DNA of 35,499 nucleotides from Sedimentisphaerales bacterium (GTDB taxonomy: Bacteria; Planctomycetota; Phycisphaerae; Sedimentisphaerales; SM23-30). The notes under the pieces were generated by a model, which was not told where the DNA came from, did not search any database, and was given only the letters and a program-made list of their open reading frames with translations. A program made the position numbers and the translations under genes. Positions 24,194 to 33,079 of this stretch are shown here, piece after piece (position 1 is the first letter of the stretch; every line of letters begins with the position of its first letter). The DNA is taken from assembly GCA_016933395.1 (NCBI GenBank), contig JAFGBA010000323.1, positions 1 to 35,499 of the forward strand. Reading direction: 5' to 3'.

Positions 24194-25359
24194 GAAACCT
24201 TTGCCTTTCGCACCGGTGTAGCCGGACGCAATAGCGCCTTAGTAATTTGCTCAAGTTTATCAGGCCAGGTTTCATGGGCCATGGCTTGGCAGCGCCGCTC
24301 CCGGCCGTCCGCATCCTCCGTCAGGCAGGTTTCCAGGGCGGCGATAAATGTCTCTGGCGTATTGGCAATGTGAATCAAATGGTTATATCGCATCACTTCC
24401 GGCATGGGTGTAGAGACCACCGGCAAACCGGCCGCCAGATACTCGCGTAATTTTATGGGGTTGACGGCATGGGTGAGTTGGTTGACCTGAAACGGAATCA
24501 ATCCCACATCAAAATACCGGCAATATCCGGGCAATTCCTGATACGACTTACGCCCCAGAAAGTGCATGTTCGCCAGCCCGCGGTACGGCGCCAAATCGAC
24601 CGTGGAATCGCCCAGCAGCACAAAATGCCAGTCAGGGCATTGTCGGGCGATCTGGGCTAAAAGGTCCACATTTACCCAGTCGCGAATCAATCCGAAAAAT
24701 CCCAACCGGGGATGGGGAATATTAGCCATATCCGCCGGTTCGGCCGGATTTGAATGAACCGCCGTAGCGAAGTGCTCATAATCAACGCCATGCGGGACTA
24801 GCAGAGTATTGGGATTATAAGGTTTTTTTTGCTCCTGGAGCGTTTGGGACGTCGTTACCACCAGATCAGCCCGACGGCACAGGTCTTCCTCGTCACGCAG
24901 CACTTGGGCGGTGTCGTAGCCGGTAAAAGCCGCGTGATCATCGACGCAGTAATACACCACTTTTTCCTCGCCAAATCTCCCTAGTAAATAGGAAATATCA
25001 GGTGTAAACGACCAGAGCTGCACCGGTTTGGACGGCAGCTTCCTAAGTGCCGCCCGCAACTGCGTTAACAACAGCAGTCGATTGAGCTTACGCGCCCATG
25101 TCCGATTCGGCAGGGGAATGACCATGGGGGTCAATACGTACAAATTCTTCCGGGGGTTCGTTAATCCTGCGAATACTTCTTTGAGCTTACGCCGAATATA
25201 CGCCAAATCCGATGAACTAACCGTCGGTGTTCGCGAAGCGTGGTAATTCACCCATAATACGACATTACGCTGGGCCAACAGGTGCATTACGTGATGCTTA
25301 CTGGTGGGCGGAGCGTCATAACCGCTGGCAAAACATAAAATTATCCGGTTTTCAATCAT
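24190..25359 (-). CDS. Glycosyltransferase (GT-B fold, GT4-like)
   Basis: About 389 residues from the ATG at 25359 (MIENRIILCFASGYD). The ORF track start at 25440 would overlap the preceding gene by 34 bases and has no family-like sequence. VYYCVDDHAAFTGYD, then LCRRADLVVTTSQTLQ, VPHGVDYEHF, LGFFGLIRDWVNVDLL and PIKLREYLAAGLPVVSTP mark the GT-B donor domain seen in teichuronic/EPS-type glycosyltransferases. It probably adds a sugar to the lipid-linked repeat just before flipping; the Wzx gene follows with a four-base overlap. Sugar unknown. Confidence 0.85.
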   Translation of the reverse strand: MIENRIILCFASGYDAPPTSKHHVMHLLAQRNVVLWVNYHASRTPTVSSSDLAYIRRKLKEVFAGLTNPRKNLYVLTPMVIPLPNRTWARKLNRLLLLTQLRAALRKLPSKPVQLWSFTPDISYLLGRFGEEKVVYYCVDDHAAFTGYDTAQVLRDEEDLCRRADLVVTTSQTLQEQKKPYNPNTLLVPHGVDYEHFATAVHSNPAEPADMANIPHPRLGFFGLIRDWVNVDLLAQIARQCPDWHFVLLGDSTVDLAPYRGLANMHFLGRKSYQELPGYCRYFDVGLIPFQVNQLTHAVNPIKLREYLAAGLPVVSTPMPEVMRYNHLIHIANTPETFIAALETCLTEDADGRERRCQAMAHETWPDKLEQITKALLRPATPVRKAKVS

Positions 25360-25406
25360 CTTCGGGAATACTCGGTTTATTGTCCCATCGCCGAGGGAAC
25401 AGGTGA

Positions 25407-27125
25407 TTATTTCGGATCGTGGTAATGAGGCCAGCGCCACGCCATAGCGCCGGGCAGCCCCAGGGCAATACCCGTCACGCCAATCAGGACATCACTGAGG
25501 CGGTTTTGCCTGCCGGCAACACCGCCCTGCATCTTTTCCAATATAAAGGCGGCCGCTATGCAAATCGCCAAGGACAACAGCACCACCCAAAGGCGTCGCC
25601 GCAACACCGTCGATAAGGCCAATGAAACCAACACCATCATTAACGCCATTGCGGGCATGTGCAGGATGTTTTGCATTTCCGGAGTGAGTCCCGAATTCCA
25701 AATCCCGAAATAAGGAAGATATTGCCCTTCATGGAATTTATTAACCTTGACCAGCACAAACATATACGCCAACGCCAATACCCATATTGGCGCAGCAATA
25801 TACCATTTGATGCGGGCGCGCTGCGGAAACATGGGTAAAACCGCAGGTTGTTTTGTGCCGGCTCTGGATGGATGAGCACATCGCCGCTTATCCATCTTTT
25901 TATCTGCGGTCGGCGCAGTGGCGGAAACAGTTTGCTCCTGAACATCGGTTAGTTGCTTGCACAACTCCACCAGCGGCGCAACTCGCGCCGACCAGGCGTA
26001 ATGTTCCACCACACATTGCCGCGATTGTTCGGCTATTGCCGCGCGGTATGCTTCATCGTCGAATAACTGACCGAGTCGGCTTTGCCATTGTTCCGGCGTA
26101 TCCGCTTGCAGTACATCTTTACCCGGTTGTGTTTCCAAACCCTCCAGCGCCGGGCCGGAAGCAACCACCGGTAAACCCATCGCCATCGCTTCCAACACCT
26201 TGTTTTGAATCCCACGAGCAATACGCAGCGGGCATACAGCCGCCATAGCGGTTCTTAAATACGGCCGCACGTCCGGCACGGAGCCGGTCACTTTTACGCC
26301 CGGCGCGTGTTCCAGCCGCTTCACCGCCCGGCTCGGATTACGCCCCACGATAGTAAACGTCGCTTCAGGATATTGTTTCCTTAGTTCGGGCCAAATTTCA
26401 TTCACGAACCAACATACCCCGTCGATATTCGGTTCATAATCCATCGTTCCCGTAAACACCAGGGATCCTTTAACGGATTGCGTTGAGCGGCTAGGCTGAA
26501 AATAATCCACATCCACCCCGTTGCTTAATGCGTGAACCTTGCCCGGATATACGCCAAGCACCTGACTTTCCGCCTCGCTCACCAATAATACCGCGTTGCA
26601 GTGGACGATGGCGTCTTCTTCCAACTGCCGAACCAATCGGGCTTCGCGCTGGTATAGCCACCGTTTGGGCCATCCGGCTTTTTCCGCATAGGACGACCAT
26701 TTGGCGCTATCAACATCCACCAGATCCATTATTCGCGGACAATGCCCTGCATGACGTAAATAGTGCACCATTGCCGACGAAGACGCCATCACCAAATCGA
26801 AAGGTTTGCGCTTCGCTTCCTTCTCAATGAGCTTTGCCAGACACGCGCTGTGGAAATGCCGTTCTGTTACGGATGTGCCCGTCATTAAAGCCGCAAGCCC
26901 CCCGCGCACTCGCCCTTTGCGCCCGTCCGCCGGAGCCAGTAGTACATGTTTGCACCATCGACGCATTAATTGAGCGGCGTCCTCATCACGCGAATCGTGC
27001 ACCGGCGTCGCCAGGGTAATATGATAATGCTCCGCCAGCGCTCGAATTTGATTATACGCGCGGACACGCTCCCCCTTGTCGGGAGGAAAGGGCACACGAT
27101 GCGTGATGAACAGTAAACGTTTCAA
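25407..27125 (-). CDS. Stp1-like (TIGR03087-type) exosortase-associated glycosyltransferase fused to a VanZ-like membrane domain
   Basis: 572 residues. Residues 1-390 match the Stp1-type sugar transferases of PEP-CTERM/XrtA loci: LLFITHRVPFPPDKGER at the start, DLVDVDSAKW, LSNGVDVDYFQP, FTGTMDYEPNIDGV and RGIQNKVLEAMAMGLPVVAS. A polar linker (395-440) leads to four hydrophobic segments (about 442-460, 485-508, 511-530, 545-562) and the GRQNRLSDVLIGVTGIALG motif typical of VanZ-like domains. The start is a TTG; the family alignment begins at once, and no ATG lies near, so TTG is credible. The fusion would tether the transferase to the membrane. VanZ-like domains have no agreed function in EPS loci. 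Confidence 0.88.
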   Translation of the reverse strand: MKRLLFITHRVPFPPDKGERVRAYNQIRALAEHYHITLATPVHDSRDEDAAQLMRRWCKHVLLAPADGRKGRVRGGLAALMTGTSVTERHFHSACLAKLIEKEAKRKPFDLVMASSSAMVHYLRHAGHCPRIMDLVDVDSAKWSSYAEKAGWPKRWLYQREARLVRQLEEDAIVHCNAVLLVSEAESQVLGVYPGKVHALSNGVDVDYFQPSRSTQSVKGSLVFTGTMDYEPNIDGVCWFVNEIWPELRKQYPEATFTIVGRNPSRAVKRLEHAPGVKVTGSVPDVRPYLRTAMAAVCPLRIARGIQNKVLEAMAMGLPVVASGPALEGLETQPGKDVLQADTPEQWQSRLGQLFDDEAYRAAIAEQSRQCVVEHYAWSARVAPLVELCKQLTDVQEQTVSATAPTADKKMDKRRCAHPSRAGTKQPAVLPMFPQRARIKWYIAAPIWVLALAYMFVLVKVNKFHEGQYLPYFGIWNSGLTPEMQNILHMPAMALMMVLVSLALSTVLRRRLWVVLLSLAICIAAAFILEKMQGGVAGRQNRLSDVLIGVTGIALGLPGAMAWRWPHYHDPK

Positions 27126-27144
27126 AGCGACTTTTTGTGATCCC

Positions 27145-28011
27145 TCACAAATAATAGTCGAAATACCGGGGAACGTAACTCTTTTGATGGGTCAAAAAGA
27201 TGCCGGCAATATTAACGTCCGCCGATTGTAATAAACCCACCGCCCGTTCGATGGATTCCCGATGCGTTTTATTCATGCGAATCACCAGCAGCGCATCACC
27301 GGTCACGCGGCCGAGAATACTCGCGTCCGATGCGGATCCCACCGGCGGCGTATCCACCAGAATAATATCGTATTTTCGCTGCAAGTCCTGAAGCAGTTTG
27401 CTTGAGGACAACCGGCTGATAACTTCACCGATTTCGTGTTTTTTCGCTCCGCCCGCCGATATGGCGTCCAAATTCGAGCACTGTGTGGGCTGCAAAGCCT
27501 CATTTAATCGCGACGGATCCCGCAGCACCTCCGCCAGTCCCGGACTGGCATCCAGCCCCAACATCGTCGTCAGCCGATCTTTGCGCAGATCGCCGTCAAT
27601 CACCAATACTCTGGTGTCCGGCAATTCCGTCATTACAAAAGCCAGATTCAGCGTTGTGACGGTTTTTCCCTCGTTGGCTTCCGCTGAAGTGATTATCATA
27701 CATACTTGTTGTTTTTTCGCGCGCGCCAAAATATTCGTCCGCAAGCTGCGATATTGCTCCGTGAGAATACACCCCGGGTCATTATAAGCCACGAGATCTG
27801 AACTGTATTTCTTGACTTTATTGGACGAAAACGACGTGTTTTCCGAAGAAGATTCCTGGGATGATACGGCTTCCACGTTCTCTGTTTCCGCCGACAGTGC
27901 CGCCGCTTTCGTCACGGGTGTTTCCGCCGGACCGGCTGTCTGGGGCGCAGAGGCGCCTTTTTGCTGCTGCTCAGCTTGTTGTTTTTTAAAGGCGTCACTG
28001 ATATTGCCCAT
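27145..28011 (-). CDS. BY-type tyrosine autokinase of the CpsD/CapB kind, exosortase-locus type
   Basis: 288 residues. A Gln/Ala/Ser-rich unstructured N-terminus (1-75) is followed by the EQYRSLRTNI helix and the P-loop: Walker A SAEANEGKT (109-117), Walker A' VLVIDGDLRKDRLT (135-148) and Walker B IILVDTPP (216-223). The C-terminus holds four tyrosines (Y279, Y283, Y286, Y287), a short autophosphorylation cluster. In this family the kinase interacts with the Wzz/GumC-type transmembrane activator (gene at 28897) and cycles between phosphorylated and free states to steer chain assembly. Here kinase and activator are separate proteins, as is common in XrtA loci. An AGGAG ribosome-binding site precedes the ATG. 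Confidence 0.9.
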   Translation of the reverse strand: MGNISDAFKKQQAEQQQKGASAPQTAGPAETPVTKAAALSAETENVEAVSSQESSSENTSFSSNKVKKYSSDLVAYNDPGCILTEQYRSLRTNILARAKKQQVCMIITSAEANEGKTVTTLNLAFVMTELPDTRVLVIDGDLRKDRLTTMLGLDASPGLAEVLRDPSRLNEALQPTQCSNLDAISAGGAKKHEIGEVISRLSSSKLLQDLQRKYDIILVDTPPVGSASDASILGRVTGDALLVIRMNKTHRESIERAVGLLQSADVNIAGIFLTHQKSYVPRYFDYYL

Positions 28012-28028
28012 ACCGGTCTCCTGAAAAT

Positions 28029-28886
28029 TTATCCGTTCCCGATGGTCGAGGTTTCACTGCCGCTGGTCTGCAAACCCCAGCAGGTCATGTCGCGCAGAAC
28101 ATCCATAATGACACCCTTACCGATCTGCGCCTGTCCTTTGACGTATCCCACCAGCAAGGCATTATCGCAAAGCGTATTGATGAGTCGGGGAATACCATCC
28201 GTGGCGGCATGAATCGCGTCCATGGCTTCCGGTTCAAAAACACCTGATGAACCGTTCAATGAAGCCACCCGCAACCGATGTTGCACATAAGCGCAGGTGT
28301 CATTGGCCGTGAGATTTTTTAAATGGTAACTTAAAACAATACGCTGCCGTAACGGCTCCCAGCGCGGCTCCATGATCTTTTCTCGTAGTTCCGGCTGGCC
28401 GATCAGCACAATCTGAATGAGCCGATGTCCTTCAAATTCCCAGTTCCATAACAGCCGCAACTCTTCCAGCGCCGCGTTGGTCATTTCCTGAGCTTCGTCC
28501 AGAATCAGCGCCACCAGCCGTCCGCGATGGTGCAACCGCAACAAATAATCCTGTAAATCCTCTTCTAACGTGATTTTGTCCACTGTCGCGCGAGTGGTCA
28601 GGCCGATTTGCCGAGCAAAAGATTTCAAAAGCTGTTTTTTTGATTCGGGTGGATTTTGCATTAATACGCTCTGGCAACCCGGTCCCAGTCGCTCGCGCAG
28701 CACGTGCCCGACAAAACTTTTCCCCGCCCCTACTTCTCCGGTGATTAGCACCATACCCTTGCGCTGCTGCACGGCGTAAATCATGTTCGCCAGCGCTTCT
28801 GTGTGAACGGAACTTTCATAAAAGTACTTGCCGTCACAACTCAGCGTAAATGGAAATTCGCGTAGTTTATAAAATTCCAGATACAT
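28029..28886 (-). CDS. XrtA/PEP-CTERM-locus AAA ATPase (ExeA-like)
   Basis: 285 residues beginning MYLEFYKLREFPFTLSCDG, the standard opening of the ExeA/GspA-like ATPases (YxxFxLxxxPFxxxPD). Walker A GEVGAGKS is at 50-57, Walker B LVALILDEAQ at about 124-133, and WEFEGHRLIQIVLIGQPEL contains the sensor-like region. The PEP-CTERM-locus subfamily (TIGR03015 type) is a constant partner of exosortase A EPS loci; a secretion or assembly role is presumed but not proven. Unlike ExeA, there is no peptidoglycan-binding tail. It sits 10 bases after the Wzz-like gene and 17 before the kinase, so all three are surely co-transcribed. Confidence 0.88.
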   Translation of the reverse strand: MYLEFYKLREFPFTLSCDGKYFYESSVHTEALANMIYAVQQRKGMVLITGEVGAGKSFVGHVLRERLGPGCQSVLMQNPPESKKQLLKSFARQIGLTTRATVDKITLEEDLQDYLLRLHHRGRLVALILDEAQEMTNAALEELRLLWNWEFEGHRLIQIVLIGQPELREKIMEPRWEPLRQRIVLSYHLKNLTANDTCAYVQHRLRVASLNGSSGVFEPEAMDAIHAATDGIPRLINTLCDNALLVGYVKGQAQIGKGVIMDVLRDMTCWGLQTSGSETSTIGNG

Positions 28887-28896
28887 TAAAATTTAC

Positions 28897-30597
28897 TCAA
28901 AATACCTGATCGGCTATTTCTCGAACTCGATCCCACAATATTTCCGCCTGTTGGCTTAAATATGCTATCGGCTCCGCCTTCCACTCTTTATAGGATTCCG
29001 GCTGGCGCAATCGTAATGTTACATCTAAAGCCGACAGCGCCAATCCTATTGTCAAAATGACCACTACGAGAGGCGTAAGGATCCACCGTCGAAACTTACG
29101 TAAAAACCCTTTTTGCGGGGTTACAATTACGTCTACATATCCGAACACCGGAATTCCAAAACCTTTGGCCGCCTCTTCCGGTGTACTAACCGTCTGGTCC
29201 GCCCAACTTGCTAAAAATACCAGTCCCCCACCGAAAATAATTCCTCCTATTATAGCAAAACCAAAAATTGTTATCAAAGATGGCGACGAGGGAAGATCCG
29301 GCTTCAAAGCCGCTTGCACGGCGTTTAAATGCATGCGCCGTTTGGCCGCTTCCGCCGCCAGGTTCATCTGCACCGCGGTGCGCCGAGTTTCCCAGTCGTT
29401 GAGTTCCCGCTCTTTATCGCTCATCTTTTTGATAAGCTCCAGATACTCTCGCCGCGCCGGTCCGAAATTCGCCATCAAATCTTCGTACAGCTCCCTTTGT
29501 CGATCCAGTCGTTCCAGCCGGTTTTTTGCTACTTCAGTTTGAACTTTTAATCCTAACCGCTCTAATTCCAGTTGACTGATCTGCCCGCGGGCGCCAAACA
29601 CTTCATTCAATACCGTCGTCGGTTCCGTTTCAGCCAGGTCCTGCTCCAATTGTTCGATTTTGCGCTTCAAAATCTTTACCGTAGGATGCGCATCCGTCAT
29701 CGTCCTGATTTCCGTCAATTCGTCAAGTTGCGATTGCGTTTGACGCAACTGCTTCTGTAAATCAGTATAATCCGGATTTGGCCCTTTAACGATTTCACGA
29801 GGTTTGCCGTCTTCGCCTTCCTCCACCACCTCCGGCGGCGCCATAGCGTCCAGACGCGCCAGTTGTTGCTGTGCGGCTTCGTATTGAAGTTGCAATTGGT
29901 CATAATCCGCCGCCACTTTCAACATCGCTTCACGCAACGCGCCGGGGCTTTCCGGTAGAACTCCGGACTTTTCCGTCTCAAAGTTGATGCGTTCGTTGAT
30001 GATTTCGAACAACTGACTGTTGCTGTTCTGCACCTGTTGATCAAGAAAGTCATAACTGTCCTTAAGTTGCTCAACGGTCTGTTCGCTAACACGGTTTATA
30101 TAGTTCTCCACCAGGATATTGGCCATCTGCTCGGCTTTATCAGGATCCGAATCCGTGAAACTAATCTTGACCAAATCCACTTCATCCGATTGCACTTCCC
30201 ATTTGACTTCGATGGCTTCGCTGACGGCGGTCGCCTTTTGCTGGCGCAGGCGCTGCCCCTCTTCGGTCCATTCTCCACTTTCCTTTTCACGGGGCAGCCC
30301 TTCCGTCCAGCCCAGTTGATCAATCGCCTTTAAAACGGCGTCTTGTCCCGATAGTTCAAATTCCTGCGTCAGTTTGGAGGCTTTGTATATATCACTCCCC
30401 CGCAAACTGGTCTGTGCCGCCGCCGGATCCTTGCGTCGCTCAAAAATCGTTGTTGCGGTGTACTGCAACGATAAAAAACGAGAGCATAACATGGCCAGAA
30501 TGGCAAACAACACCGCTGATGCGACCACCAAACGCCATCTGCGGAAAACTGTCCGTATGAACTTACGCAGGGTTATAGGTTCTTTTTCCTTGCTCAT
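28897..30597 (-). CDS. Wzz/GumC-type polysaccharide chain-length determinant
   Basis: About 566 residues. TM1 (near 22-41, RLVVASAVLFAILAMLCSRF) is followed by a long, charged periplasmic coiled-coil region (about 150-430) with DAHPTVKILKRKIEQLEQDL, the typical GNVR-family motif. TM2 (near 440-460) is bounded by the conserved proline-rich LPSSPSLI. A third hydrophobic segment (about 505-525, WILTPLVVVILTIGLALSALD) is an extra relative to simple Wzz proteins. It sets chain length and links the inner-membrane kinase to the Wza exporter. The ORF track start at 30600 is a TTG immediately before an ATG (30597); the ATG is better placed relative to the AAGGTGG ribosome-binding site. Confidence 0.88.
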   Translation of the reverse strand: MSKEKEPITLRKFIRTVFRRWRLVVASAVLFAILAMLCSRFLSLQYTATTIFERRKDPAAAQTSLRGSDIYKASKLTQEFELSGQDAVLKAIDQLGWTEGLPREKESGEWTEEGQRLRQQKATAVSEAIEVKWEVQSDEVDLVKISFTDSDPDKAEQMANILVENYINRVSEQTVEQLKDSYDFLDQQVQNSNSQLFEIINERINFETEKSGVLPESPGALREAMLKVAADYDQLQLQYEAAQQQLARLDAMAPPEVVEEGEDGKPREIVKGPNPDYTDLQKQLRQTQSQLDELTEIRTMTDAHPTVKILKRKIEQLEQDLAETEPTTVLNEVFGARGQISQLELERLGLKVQTEVAKNRLERLDRQRELYEDLMANFGPARREYLELIKKMSDKERELNDWETRRTAVQMNLAAEAAKRRMHLNAVQAALKPDLPSSPSLITIFGFAIIGGIIFGGGLVFLASWADQTVSTPEEAAKGFGIPVFGYVDVIVTPQKGFLRKFRRWILTPLVVVILTIGLALSALDVTLRLRQPESYKEWKAEPIAYLSQQAEILWDRVREIADQVF

Positions 30598-30609
30598 CAA
30601 ACCACCTTT

Positions 30610-31461
30610 TTAATTACGATATCGATCTTCGTATGCCCAGCCGGGATCGTATGCTTCCCGTACGCGATAAGGCGCGCTGGCCGCTTCCACCACGGGCTGC
30701 ACCGGGAACAGAACTTGTCGCAACGACAATCCCACCGCCGCAAACGGATTCGGAGGGACAAAAATAACGTCGCCCGGCTGAAGCAAAACGTTGTGGGACA
30801 TATCTCCGGTTTGCACCATTCTTTTGAGGTTTATCACCACCTCATCGGCTCCGGCCGGATTATGACCCGCGAAAACATTTTCCTCCGCGAGATTCTTGCG
30901 CTCATCCTTATCCTTGGGTAATAAATACCCTCCTTGCTGAGGGGTTTTGGCGCGGATTAATTTAATTTTTTCCGGCCAGGCAAGGTCCGTCGGCCGAGAC
31001 CGCGCTAAAGCGTCCAGCACGGTGTCTGAGCCTGTCCACGGTACAGGACCCGGACCGCTAACTTGCCCCAAAACAAAAAATTTCTGGGAATTATACCCCG
31101 CCACTTCCACGGTTACATCCGCTTCACCATAGTACTTTTCGGAAGCCTGGAGGATAGCTGCTTCCACTTCCGCCGGTGTCTTTCCGGCAACGTCGATTTC
31201 GCCCAGCAACGGGAGTACAATTTTCCCATCCGGACGAATACGTTGCGATAACTTGTTGATTTCCAGGATACTCACCGAAGAGAACGACAGCACATCCGGT
31301 GGATATACCCGGTATTCCAAACCTGAAACCGGTCGGTGTGGCACCTGCAGGAACGCCTCCAGATTGCTGTATTTGCTACCGCATCCCATGATTGCGATCA
31401 GGCTCGCCAGCCCGACTACCGTTAGTGTTGTTTTGACTATTTTTCTCATAATCATTTCCAT
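30610..31461 (-). CDS. Wza-like polysaccharide export lipoprotein
   Basis: 283 residues with a lipoprotein signal (KTTLTVVGLASLIAIMGC, Cys at 27, followed by Gly and so expected in the outer membrane). The Poly_export domain spans about 46-130 (YRVYPPDVLSFSS, IRPDGKIVLPLLGEIDVAGKT), and an SLBB-type domain follows (KFFVLGQVSGPGPVPWTGSDTVLDAL). A final LQPGDVIFVPPNPFAAVG segment is typical of the C-terminal part of the family. It is shorter than E. coli Wza, as in many XrtA-type loci. It forms the outer-membrane channel or its periplasmic ring. It is the first gene of the 17-kb operon. Start could be the ATG at 31461 or the in-frame ATG at 31455, which is better spaced from the GCGGGG ribosome-binding site. 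Confidence 0.9.
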   Translation of the reverse strand: MEMIMRKIVKTTLTVVGLASLIAIMGCGSKYSNLEAFLQVPHRPVSGLEYRVYPPDVLSFSSVSILEINKLSQRIRPDGKIVLPLLGEIDVAGKTPAEVEAAILQASEKYYGEADVTVEVAGYNSQKFFVLGQVSGPGPVPWTGSDTVLDALARSRPTDLAWPEKIKLIRAKTPQQGGYLLPKDKDERKNLAEENVFAGHNPAGADEVVINLKRMVQTGDMSHNVLLQPGDVIFVPPNPFAAVGLSLRQVLFPVQPVVEAASAPYRVREAYDPGWAYEDRYRN

Positions 31462-31611
31462 ACCCCGCTTTACTATTATCAGGCCGAATTAAGCTTAACT
31501 AAAGAAGGGATCCGTCCATCCGACGATAACGAGTCATTTATTCGGGTTGGCCACGATAATTCCATTGCTATTTTGGCTGGTTTTACCAAGCCTATTTCCC
31601 GTAAATGGTTA

Positions 31612-31640
31612 ATTATACTTGATGTTATCGTTTTTGTCCA
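31612..31640 (-). promoter_or_regulatory. Strong sigma-70-type promoter of the 17-kb polysaccharide operon
   Basis: Minus strand TGGACA (31635-31640), a 17-base spacer, then a perfect TATAAT (31612-31617). Transcription would start near 31605, giving a leader of about 145 bases before the Wza-like gene. It is the best promoter match in the window. Confidence 0.6.
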
Positions 31641-31978
31641 CAAATTTTCGTCCTTTTCATGCGTTGTCAATAATTGGAAATAAAGAAGATATGGAAAAAG
31701 TAATACACCCGATAATCTTTGGCCAAATTCCCCCATCCAGACTTACAAATCATCCCTTTGGCGGTCCTTTTTTTCTTGCAATAATTATCGGACCTGCGGT
31801 AGATTGGCGTGAGAGGATAAAATAAGTAAATATTTTCCCCCGCTTTTTCGCATGAGATACTTACCTGCCTTGCTTGATGGCATTACCTGGTATTTAACCG
31901 GAAATTACCCGGATAATTCGGGTGTAATATAACGCTTTTTACGGTTAGACCAGCTAGGTAAACACGCCGGCGAAAAAA

Positions 31979-32006
31979 TACCGTTTTTGCGAGCCTTAAA
32001 ACGGTA
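31979..32006. promoter_or_regulatory. Perfect dyad TACCGTTTT...AAAACGGTA, candidate operator
   Basis: Nine-base perfect arms (31979-31987 and 31998-32006) flank a ten-base centre. The dyad spans the -35 box and most of the spacer of the plus-strand promoter at 31987-32015, which is where a repressor would bind. On the minus strand it is followed by a T run, but no minus-strand gene lies upstream, so a terminator role is less likely. A related ACGGT half-site lies at about 31941. Confidence 0.45.
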
Positions 32007-32015
32007 ATGTAGTAT
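31987..32015 (+). promoter_or_regulatory. Possible promoter of the FeeM-like pair
   Basis: TTGCGA (31987-31992), a 17-base spacer, then TAGTAT (32010-32015). Both boxes match consensus at four of six positions. It is about 70 bases upstream of the first ATG, which is the right distance. Confidence 0.35.
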
Positions 32016-32086
32016 GAAATCACCCCCTTTATATCGTAATTTTGCCTTTGGATAATGTAATTGTCTGTATCACCGGAGGCAGAGCT

Positions 32087-33079
32087 ATGTTGAAGACAGA
32101 ATTCGCCACATCGTCAAACGATGCATGTGCCGTACAGGGTGAATCTTCGTCATCTTTCACGGCCGCATCCCAAAAAGGCAAAAGCCGACGAATGCAATTA
32201 CTTGAACGTATGGGGTGTTTCGGAGCCGGGCCTGGAGGCGTTTCCATCCGGCGGGCCGTTACAGCAGATGACCTTCGCCAGGCCTATTCCCTCGTCCATG
32301 ATTGCTATGTCGAGCAAGGTTATATATTCCCACTTGCTTCAGGTATGCGAATGCGGATTTTCGAGGCAATGCCGGAAACGGTAACCTTCGTAGCCAAGGC
32401 CGGTAAACAAGTTGTTGGCGTCACTAGTGTGGTTTTTGATAGTAACGATCTGGGCCTGCCCTCCGAACATGTGTTCCGCGATGAGATTGAGGTTTTACGG
32501 CGTCAGGGGCGTAAAATCGCCGAAATCACCAATTGGGCCATTGCCCCCGATTACCGCCGCACGGCCGTGCTGACCGAGCTGATTCGCTGCTACGTCGCAC
32601 ATCTCCAAGCGGCCGGATGCGATGACGCCATCGGCGCTATTAGCCATAACCACAAGTATTTCTATAAACTTATGGGCTTTGACCGCGTTATTGGCTCAGA
32701 ACGCAGTTATTCTGCGCAAATTCACGACCCTGTCATATTGGTCAATATGGGCCTGGACCGTTTATGGGAGTGCTTTGATAACGTCAACGACGATATTTGT
32801 AATGACGTCACCACTCTCAAGCGGTACTACCAATCCGCCAATCCTTACCACGAATGTATCGAATCATGGAATCAGGCCGCCCAGAAAGCCTTCAAAGATC
32901 CCGCCTTATTGCGGCGTCTTTTTGTAGAACAGAGCGATCTCCTAACCGATTGCAGCAGAGAAAACTTGGAAATTATCCGGCATCGATGGGGAGATGATTT
33001 ATTCCTGAATGTACTGGGGCATAACATCATTTATGATGGTTTTGTTTTACTGGATTCCTTGCCGGATTCAGGGATTTGA
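32087..33079 (+). CDS. FeeM-like N-acyl-amino-acid synthase / exosortase-associated acyltransferase, copy 1
   Basis: 330 residues from the ATG at 32087, which has a GGAGG ribosome-binding site seven bases upstream; the ORF track start (32042, TTG) lacks one. After a polar N-terminus comes GKSRRMQLLERMGCFG. The GNAT-like domain follows: RQAYSLVHDCYVEQGYI, TVTFVAKAGKQVVGVTSVVFDS, EITNWAIAPDYRR and IGAISHNHKYFYKLMGFD, the pattern of FeeM-type and PEP-CTERM-associated acyltransferases. FeeM proteins condense a fatty acyl group from an acyl carrier protein with an amino acid; for this relative the acyl donor and amine are unknown. A C-terminal helical tail (ESWNQAAQKAFKDPALLRRL) is shared with copy 2. 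Confidence 0.8.
   Translation: MLKTEFATSSNDACAVQGESSSSFTAASQKGKSRRMQLLERMGCFGAGPGGVSIRRAVTADDLRQAYSLVHDCYVEQGYIFPLASGMRMRIFEAMPETVTFVAKAGKQVVGVTSVVFDSNDLGLPSEHVFRDEIEVLRRQGRKIAEITNWAIAPDYRRTAVLTELIRCYVAHLQAAGCDDAIGAISHNHKYFYKLMGFDRVIGSERSYSAQIHDPVILVNMGLDRLWECFDNVNDDICNDVTTLKRYYQSANPYHECIESWNQAAQKAFKDPALLRRLFVEQSDLLTDCSRENLEIIRHRWGDDLFLNVLGHNIIYDGFVLLDSLPDSGI

Larger units (their letters stand above)
31462..32086. other. Divergent control region, no gene
   Basis: This 625-base A+T-rich stretch separates the exporter operon from the FeeM-like pair. It holds one good minus-strand promoter, one plausible plus-strand promoter overlapping a perfect dyad, and the palindrome TTAAGCTTAA at 31489-31498. 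I searched for sigma-54 boxes (GG-N10-GC), which exosortase systems often use, and found none with correct spacing on either strand. The short ORFs in it have no family features. Confidence 0.6.

Noticed and set aside
31479-31736. 85-residue minus-strand ORF upstream of the Wza-like gene
   Set aside because: It covers the best promoter in the region and has no recognisable domain or ribosome-binding site; likely chance.
31462-32086. c-di-GMP riboswitch or sigma-54 promoter before the EPS operon
   Set aside because: No GEMM-like conserved segments were found and no GG-N10-GC pair with correct spacing occurs on either strand.
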